A program made the position numbers and the translations under genes. 64,000 nt of DNA from Polaromonas sp. (GTDB taxonomy: Bacteria > Pseudomonadota > Gammaproteobacteria > Burkholderiales > Burkholderiaceae_C), in contig JANYGP010000019.1 of assembly GCA_025362315.1 (NCBI GenBank), positions 1 to 64,000 of the forward strand, written 5' to 3'. Shown here one piece after another: positions 59,153-64,000 of the stretch. The notes under the pieces are model-generated. The model worked only from the letters and a program-made list of their open reading frames with translations, was not told the DNA's origin and searched no databases. Position 1 is the first letter of the stretch, and each line of letters opens with the position of its first letter.

Positions 59153-60376
59153 CTACTGTAATGCATCGCCCTGATTCATTTTCAGCAGGGCCTGGGCCAG
59201 GTCTGCCTGCAAATCAGCAACTGCTTCCAGCCCAACAGAAAAGCGCACCAACCCTCCCGGGTAGGCCCAAGGTGTGGTGCGCAGGCTGGGAACGTCGTAC
59301 GGCGCGCACAGGCTCATCGGTCCGGCCCAGCTGTAGCCCAACTTGAAAAGCTGGAGGCTGTCGCAAAAACGGTCAATCTGCATTTGCGTGAACTCAGGCT
59401 TGAACACCACACTGAACAGGCAGGCCGCTGCCGTGCAGTCGCGTTTGAAAATTTCATGTCCGGGCGAGCCGGGAAGTGCCGGGTGCAGCACGGCGGCTAC
59501 TTGCGCCTGGCCTTGCATCCACGTGGCCACTGAACGCGTGGCGGTGTCCTGGGCTGCGTAACGCAGGGCAATCGTGTTCAAGCCGCGCAGCACCAATTCA
59601 GCGTCATTGCCTGCCACACCGTAGCCAACCCGCATGTGACAAAAATGAATCAGATGGTGCAGCGCTTCGTTTCGGGTCACGATCGAGCCCATCAGCACAT
59701 CGGCCCCGCCGCTCGGGTATTTGGTCAGCGCATGGGCAGAAATGTCAGCACCCAGGTCAAAAGCATTGAAAGCAATGCCTGCGCCCCAGGTGTTGTCAAG
59801 CGCCGTGACGATGCCTTGCGGGTGGCTGTCGGCATGTGCCTTGACTGCTGCACACAGCGCCGGCAGGTCAGGAAACTCCAGCGTAATACTGCCGGGTGCT
59901 TCAAGCCAGACCAGGCGCGTCCTGGGGCTTAATTTAGCGGCCAGATCTGCCGGATTTATCGGGTCGTAGTACTGGTGCGTCACACCCCAGGCTGCCAGCT
60001 CGCCGCTGGCAAACGCCTTGTTCGGACCGTATGCGTTGTCCGGGATCAGCAGCTCATCACCACTTTTCAAAAGCGCCATGCCCACCAGTACCACTGCTGC
60101 CAGACCGCTGGGCACCAGCGTGCAGTATTGGCCGCCTTCCAGGCTGGCAATTCGCTCCTCCAACAAAAACGTGGTGGGTGTGCCGTGCAGGCCGTAGGTG
60201 TAGCCGGTCTTGTGCCGCCAGTCCCTGGCCCGCAGAGCAGCCACATTCGGGAAAATAACGGTTGATGCCCTGTGAATGGCGGGCGGGACAGCTTCAAATC
60301 CTGGCGGCGGCTTGTAGGGATGGTGAATCAGCGCCGTGGGCAGTTGGGGGCTTGGTGGGGTCATTGGATCGGTCAT
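59153..60376 (-). CDS. metC: Cystathionine beta-lyase
   Basis: This 407-residue PLP enzyme splits cystathionine to homocysteine, pyruvate and ammonia in methionine synthesis. Motifs: PPAIHRASTVIFPNVAALRA, the region around YGLHGTPTTFLLEERIASLE, RLVWLEAPGSITLEFPDLPA, DNTWGAGIAFNAFDLGADI, and the PLP-binding lysine in SAHALTKYPSGGADVLMGSI. The C-terminal VRFSVGLEAVADLQADLAQ is typical. It belongs to the Cys/Met PLP family; a gamma-synthase or gamma-lyase role cannot be excluded. It is divergent from crtZ. Confidence 0.93.
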   Translation of the reverse strand: MTDPMTPPSPQLPTALIHHPYKPPPGFEAVPPAIHRASTVIFPNVAALRARDWRHKTGYTYGLHGTPTTFLLEERIASLEGGQYCTLVPSGLAAVVLVGMALLKSGDELLIPDNAYGPNKAFASGELAAWGVTHQYYDPINPADLAAKLSPRTRLVWLEAPGSITLEFPDLPALCAAVKAHADSHPQGIVTALDNTWGAGIAFNAFDLGADISAHALTKYPSGGADVLMGSIVTRNEALHHLIHFCHMRVGYGVAGNDAELVLRGLNTIALRYAAQDTATRSVATWMQGQAQVAAVLHPALPGSPGHEIFKRDCTAAACLFSVVFKPEFTQMQIDRFCDSLQLFKLGYSWAGPMSLCAPYDVPSLRTTPWAYPGGLVRFSVGLEAVADLQADLAQALLKMNQGDALQ

Positions 60377-60515
60377 GCATTTATGGTAACGCCTCGCCTG
60401 GCTTGAACTTCATGACAGCAAGTCAGGAAAGTCGCTGACAGGTTTCAATGACCGGCCTTGATACCGTCTGTGTGAGTCTCAAAACCAAATGCCAGTTATG
60501 GCATCAATCTAAAAA

Positions 60516-61016
60516 ATGGACTGGAAAATCTGGACGTTCAACACGCCAATTGTGCTGGTATCAGCCGCCTTGATGGAACCCTTTGCCTGGTTTGTGCACC
60601 ATCATGTGATGCATGGCTTTGGCTGGGGCTGGCACGCGTCGCATCACCGCGGCCAACACGCCAGCTCAGCGCTTTTCGAGCGCAATGATTTGTACGCTGT
60701 TGTCTTTGCAGCAGTGGCAATTGTTTTGATCGCTGTGGGCACGTATACGTATGACCCGTTGCGATGGGTAGGTTATGGCATGACCTCATACGGCCTGATT
60801 TACTTCGTCGTGCATGACGGCATGGTGCACCAGCGCTGGCCCTTCACATGGGTTCCAAGGCGCGGCTATTTGAAGACGTTGTATCAGGCCCATCGACTGC
60901 ACCATGCAAGCGCCCACCAGGTCAACACGGTGTCCCTGGGCTTTCTTTATGCTTCGCCTGCAAATCGCCTCAAGCAGCAGTTTCAGGCTGACCAAAAAAA
61001 TCAGGGTGTCAAGTAG
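60516..61016 (+). CDS. crtZ: Beta-carotene hydroxylase
   Basis: This 166-residue membrane-bound diiron enzyme adds 3-hydroxyl groups to the beta-ionone rings (beta-carotene to zeaxanthin). Four His clusters of the fatty-acid-hydroxylase type are present: FVHHHVMHGFGWGWHASHH and the second set VHDGMVHQRWPF and QAHRLHHASAHQ. Membrane segments lie between (VVFAAVAIVLIAVGTY). It is somewhat shorter than some CrtZ proteins but complete. It lies opposite crtB, whose gene ends 39 bases beyond its stop. Confidence 0.95.
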   Translation: MDWKIWTFNTPIVLVSAALMEPFAWFVHHHVMHGFGWGWHASHHRGQHASSALFERNDLYAVVFAAVAIVLIAVGTYTYDPLRWVGYGMTSYGLIYFVVHDGMVHQRWPFTWVPRRGYLKTLYQAHRLHHASAHQVNTVSLGFLYASPANRLKQQFQADQKNQGVK

Positions 61017-61054
61017 AAGTTGCACACCATCGATGACGCCATCCAGGATTCAAT

Positions 61055-61987
61055 TTACAAAGGTCGGGTCCACAACATCGCAGAGCGGGGGCATGGCCGA
61101 TGCATCTGTGCCGCAAGCGCAATTGCGGCCCCGCTTGCGACAAACCACAGCTTGACGGCTGGGGACGAAGCAATGCGCTGGTCCCATGCGCAGGCGCCGT
61201 GCGACTTCACATTTCTGCCAATGTTGCGGTAAACACCGTGTGCAGTGGCAACAGACCAGGCCGACCGCAATGGCAACGCACCAATGCCATGGCTCGCAGA
61301 CAGGTAGTAAGGGTCTGCTGCATCGACCAGCCGGGTTGCCACCCGCCCCAGAGCCGCCCGCTTCTGACTGTCCAGAATTTGGGCCGTGAAGTGAATGCCT
61401 TCTTCCAGCAACCACTCACGCGGCAGGTACACACGGTTGACAGTTGCGTCTTCCACCACGTCCCGGGCAATGTTGGTCAGCTGAAACGCCATGCCCAAAT
61501 CACTGGCGCGGTCCAGCGTGGCCGCATCGCGGCGCCCCATCACCAGGCTCATCATCACGCCCACCACACCGGCCACCCGCCAGCAATAAGCCAACAGCAT
61601 GCCCAGGCTGTTGTAACTGGTGTGTTCAACGTCCATCCGGTAGCCGGCCAGATGCTCCAGCGGATAGTGCCCCGGGATGTCATGGCGCTGAATCACTTCG
61701 GCCAGACCCATAAAAACAGGGTGATCTGTGGGCGTTCCGGCAATGGCCAGGCGGGTGAGGTTTTCTAGCTTGTCCAGTCTGCGAAGGCCATCCCACTGCG
61801 CGCTTTCGCGTTGACCAAATCCCAGATTCTGCCCGTCGATCGTGTCATCACAATGGCGGCACCAGGCATACAGCATCATGGCGCTTTCACGGGTTGGTGC
61901 CTGGAACAGGCGCGAGGCAGCGGCAAAACTTTTGGAGCCGGCTGCAATGCATTGGGCTGCGTTTTTAACCACCAGATCGCGTTTCAC
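61055..61987 (-). CDS. crtB: Phytoene synthase
   Basis: This 310-residue enzyme condenses two geranylgeranyl diphosphates to phytoene. Two aspartate-rich motifs are present: MMLYAWCRHCDDTIDGQNLG (D..D) and FQLTNIARDVVEDATVNRVY. Also seen are AGYRMDVEHTSYNSLGMLLA and LPREWLLEEGI. The GTG start at 61987 has GAGG at a good distance. It follows crtI, separated by 11-bp tandem repeats that carry GAGG. The enzyme needs no other factor beyond the substrate. Confidence 0.95.
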   Translation of the reverse strand: MKRDLVVKNAAQCIAAGSKSFAAASRLFQAPTRESAMMLYAWCRHCDDTIDGQNLGFGQRESAQWDGLRRLDKLENLTRLAIAGTPTDHPVFMGLAEVIQRHDIPGHYPLEHLAGYRMDVEHTSYNSLGMLLAYCWRVAGVVGVMMSLVMGRRDAATLDRASDLGMAFQLTNIARDVVEDATVNRVYLPREWLLEEGIHFTAQILDSQKRAALGRVATRLVDAADPYYLSASHGIGALPLRSAWSVATAHGVYRNIGRNVKSHGACAWDQRIASSPAVKLWFVASGAAIALAAQMHRPCPRSAMLWTRPL

Positions 61988-62012
61988 ATGTGCCTCATGA
62001 ATTGCTGCAACG

Positions 62013-62074
62013 AATTGCCTCGTAATTGCCTCGTTATTGCCTCGTTATTGCCTCGTTATTGCCTCGTTATTGCG
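62013..62074. repeat. 11-bp tandem repeats between crtI and crtB
   Basis: Five to six units of CCTCGTTATTG on the plus strand, i.e. CAATAACGAGG on the coding strand. They include the crtI stop and carry a ribosome-binding-like GAGG in every unit, each 11 bases apart. Confidence 0.95.
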
Positions 62075-63563
62075 TTTCCGTCAGCGTTTCCAGCATCAGG
62101 CCAGCCGTTGCTTTGGCAGAGCCCACCACGCCGGGAATTCCGGCGCCAGGATGCGTTCCAGCACCCACAATGTACAAGTTGGAAATGACCGAGTCGCGGT
62201 TGTGCGGCCTGAACCAGGCGCTTTGTGTCAAAACAGGTTCAAGCGAAAAAGCTGAACCGTGTTCTGCCGCCAGCTCGTCTCGAAAGTCAGCAGGCGTGAA
62301 AATCCGGCAGGTGAGCAAGTCGCTGCGAAGCCCCGGAATGTAGCGCTCTTCCAAATAAGCCAAAATCCGGTCCCGCAGCTTGGGGCCCTCAACTGCCCAA
62401 TCAACCGGCGCATGCCCTAAGTGTGGCACCGGTGCCAGCACACAGTGGGCAGAGCATCCCGGTGGTGCCAGGCTGGCGTCAGTCACGCTGGGGGAATGCA
62501 GGTACAAAGAAAAATCTTCAGGCAATTCGTGGCCGTGAAAAATATCGTGAATCAGGTCGCGATACCCGGCCCCAAAGCAGACAACATGGTGGCGCAACTG
62601 GGGCTGCTCTTTTTTCAAACCGAAATGGATCACAAAGAGCGACATGCTGAATCGCTTGGACTGCAGGCGTTGCGTCTCTTGAATGCCTCTGGCCTCCCCG
62701 GCCAGCAAATTGCGATAGGTGTGCACCACATCTGCGTTGGACGCAACCTGGTCAAACGGCAGCTGTACGCCGCCTGTCCATACCGCCACGGCCCGGTTGC
62801 CCTTGAGTTCGATCCGCTCGACTGGTGAATTGAGTTTGAGCGTGCCACCCAGCTCTTTGAACAGCTGCAGCATGGCGCGCACCAGTGCGCCAGTACCGCC
62901 GCGCGGAAACCACACGCCGCCATGCCGTTCGAGCGCATGAATCAGTGTGTAGATCGACGACGTCTCAAACGGATTGCCACCCACCAGCAGGCAGTGAAAC
63001 GAAAACAACTGCCGCAAATGCTCATCTTCAATAAACCGGGACACGGTGGAGTAAACGCTTTTCCAGGCCTGCAGGCGCAGCAGTTGCGGGCCAGCCTGCA
63101 CCATGCTGCGAAAGCTTAAAAAAACCGTGCTGCCCAACTTGACATAGCCCTGGTCAAAAGCTGCTTGTGAAAATTTTAAAAATTCACGATAACCGGCGAC
63201 ATCGTCCGGGTTCAGGGCAAAGATTTGACGGTCCAGCTCCTCTTGGTCGTCGGCATAGTCAAAGTGGGTGCCGTCCTCCCAGCACAGCCGGTAAAAAGGC
63301 GCCACGGGGAGCAAATCCACATAGTCAGAAAGCTTGCGCCCTGACAATGAAAACAGTTGCTCCAGAGACACTGGATCGGTAATGACAGTCGGGCCCGCAT
63401 CAAAGGTAAAGCCGCTGTCTTCATACACATAGGCACGGCCACCGGGCTTGTCTCGCGCTTCCAGTATGGTGGTGCTGATGCCGGCTGATTGCAGCCGTAT
63501 TGCCAGGGCAATGCCGCCAAATCCGGACCCAATCACAACAGCAGTTTTAGGCGATGAACTCAT
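62067..63563 (-). CDS. crtI: Phytoene desaturase
   Basis: This 498-residue FAD enzyme desaturates phytoene, probably in four steps to lycopene. The N-terminal dinucleotide-binding fold AVVIGSGFGGIALAIRLQSA and LEARDKPGGRAYVYEDSGFT are typical. Further motifs are FDAGPTVITDPVSLEQLF, the central VGGNPFETSSIYTLIHALER, GGVWFPRGGTGALVRAMLQL, and the C-terminal signature GAGTHPGAGIPGVVGSAKAT. Its start overlaps the crtY stop (ATGA), and its stop lies in the 11-bp repeat. Complete enzyme. Confidence 0.97.
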   Translation of the reverse strand: MSSSPKTAVVIGSGFGGIALAIRLQSAGISTTILEARDKPGGRAYVYEDSGFTFDAGPTVITDPVSLEQLFSLSGRKLSDYVDLLPVAPFYRLCWEDGTHFDYADDQEELDRQIFALNPDDVAGYREFLKFSQAAFDQGYVKLGSTVFLSFRSMVQAGPQLLRLQAWKSVYSTVSRFIEDEHLRQLFSFHCLLVGGNPFETSSIYTLIHALERHGGVWFPRGGTGALVRAMLQLFKELGGTLKLNSPVERIELKGNRAVAVWTGGVQLPFDQVASNADVVHTYRNLLAGEARGIQETQRLQSKRFSMSLFVIHFGLKKEQPQLRHHVVCFGAGYRDLIHDIFHGHELPEDFSLYLHSPSVTDASLAPPGCSAHCVLAPVPHLGHAPVDWAVEGPKLRDRILAYLEERYIPGLRSDLLTCRIFTPADFRDELAAEHGSAFSLEPVLTQSAWFRPHNRDSVISNLYIVGAGTHPGAGIPGVVGSAKATAGLMLETLTETQ

Positions 63564-64000
63564 GAATTGGCTCCACTGGCACGATTGGACCGATCAGCAC
63601 GACTGGCCAAAGCGCGCGGTGTGATAAACGCCGCACGCAGGGCAGCGCCCATGGCCACAGGCGGCTTGCCGGTGAGGATGCGTAGCTTGTCAAACGGATT
63701 GAGCCGTGCTGCATAAAACCGCTTGATAAGCGGCAGCGGCAACCCATAAAAACGCTCAAACACCCGCCAGCGCTCGTTGGGCACTGCGGCAAAAAACAGC
63801 ATGCGGTTCAGCAACCTGAAAAAGCCCTGTTCATGCCAGCGCCGGATGGCGTGGGTTTGCATTGAGCCAAACAAATTTTCTGCGCCCATTTGCGCGGGCG
63901 AAAGCGATGCAAGATGATCGGCAAACCGAACCGCATCTGGCAGGCTGTAACCAGTCGCAGGGTTGAAAAAACCGCCAGCCAAACCTGATTTCACGACACC
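63560..64000 (-). CDS. crtY: Lycopene cyclase, C-terminal part
   Basis: The C-terminal part (about 147 residues visible) of the CrtY-type lycopene cyclase, which cyclises lycopene to beta-carotene. Seen: AGGFFNPATGYSLPDAVRFA, RWHEQGFFRLLNRMLFFAAV, ERWRVFERFYGLPLPLIKRF and DKLRILTGKPPVAMGAALR, typical of the family. It runs off the right edge, so the catalytic N-terminal part and the neighbours (for example crtE) are not visible. Confidence 0.93.
   Translation of the reverse strand, partial: GVVKSGLAGGFFNPATGYSLPDAVRFADHLASLSPAQMGAENLFGSMQTHAIRRWHEQGFFRLLNRMLFFAAVPNERWRVFERFYGLPLPLIKRFYAARLNPFDKLRILTGKPPVAMGAALRAAFITPRALASRADRSNRASGANS

Noticed and set aside
62013-62074. CRISPR-like repeat array
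   Set aside because: Units are directly adjacent 11-bp copies without spacers; a simple tandem repeat.

Overview
The window reads as chromosomal DNA of a beta-proteobacterium, most likely Burkholderiales, family Comamonadaceae. This is inferred from the moderately high GC, the gene families (Bug-type solute receptors, the rlmE-ftsH-folP-glmM block), protein style, and a dispersed repeat with a TAGCTGC(T/C)NGCGCCCG core that resembles sequences I associate with that family. No rRNA, tRNA or CRISPR array was seen.

Left part (1-20 kb): the tail of a quinone-oxidoreductase-like gene; a probable metal-related locus (TonB-dependent receptor, DUF4331 protein, small lipoprotein, terminator, TPR protein, HupE/UreJ-like membrane protein with an EF-hand loop); a penicillin-acylase-family hydrolase; a complete 2.28-kb IS1-family element with inverted repeats, an 8-bp target duplication and two passenger genes; a DUF11 surface protein; a frameshifted cyclase-FHA gene; aldehyde dehydrogenase; LD-carboxypeptidase and an ATP-grasp protein.

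Middle (20-43 kb): housekeeping and metabolism. The conserved rlmE-ftsH-folP-glmM block has yhbY divergent to it. It is followed by oligopeptidase A, a DUF4124/glutaredoxin periplasmic protein, rpiA, pyrD, an FAD oxidoreductase, an N-formylglutamate amidohydrolase-like gene coupled to a Bug receptor with a divergent LysR regulator, an outer-membrane barrel, a SIMPL protein, ompR-envZ, a HAD-fold protein lacking its catalytic aspartates, a TauD-like dioxygenase, a YciE-like protein and small stress-type proteins.

Decay island (42.4-45.5 kb): vapBC-like genes, a higBA-like pair whose toxin carries an amber codon, and the scar of an arsenic operon (arsH 3' half joined head-to-head to arsC 3' half, followed by a broken aquaporin gene).

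Right part (45.5-64 kb): outer-membrane protein, GNAT, FrnE-like DsbA protein, a split chromate transporter, rlmB, an HTH/DUF2975 pair, lipoprotein, ABC ATPase divergent to a TesA-like esterase, mnmH, PEBP and DJ-1 family proteins, LysR, NIPSNAP, an FAD monooxygenase-like protein, metC, and a carotenoid cluster (crtZ; crtY-crtI-crtB) predicted to make zeaxanthin from GGPP.

The most unusual global feature is a roughly 48-bp dispersed repeat present in at least 15 copies (about one per 4 kb). Several copies lie inside genes and are translated: two form the signal peptides of unrelated exported proteins, two form loop or spacer insertions in enzymes, two are read on the opposite strand, and one supplies the stop codons of two converging genes. 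Several short tandem arrays (8, 9, 11, 13 and 15 bp) suggest active slippage.
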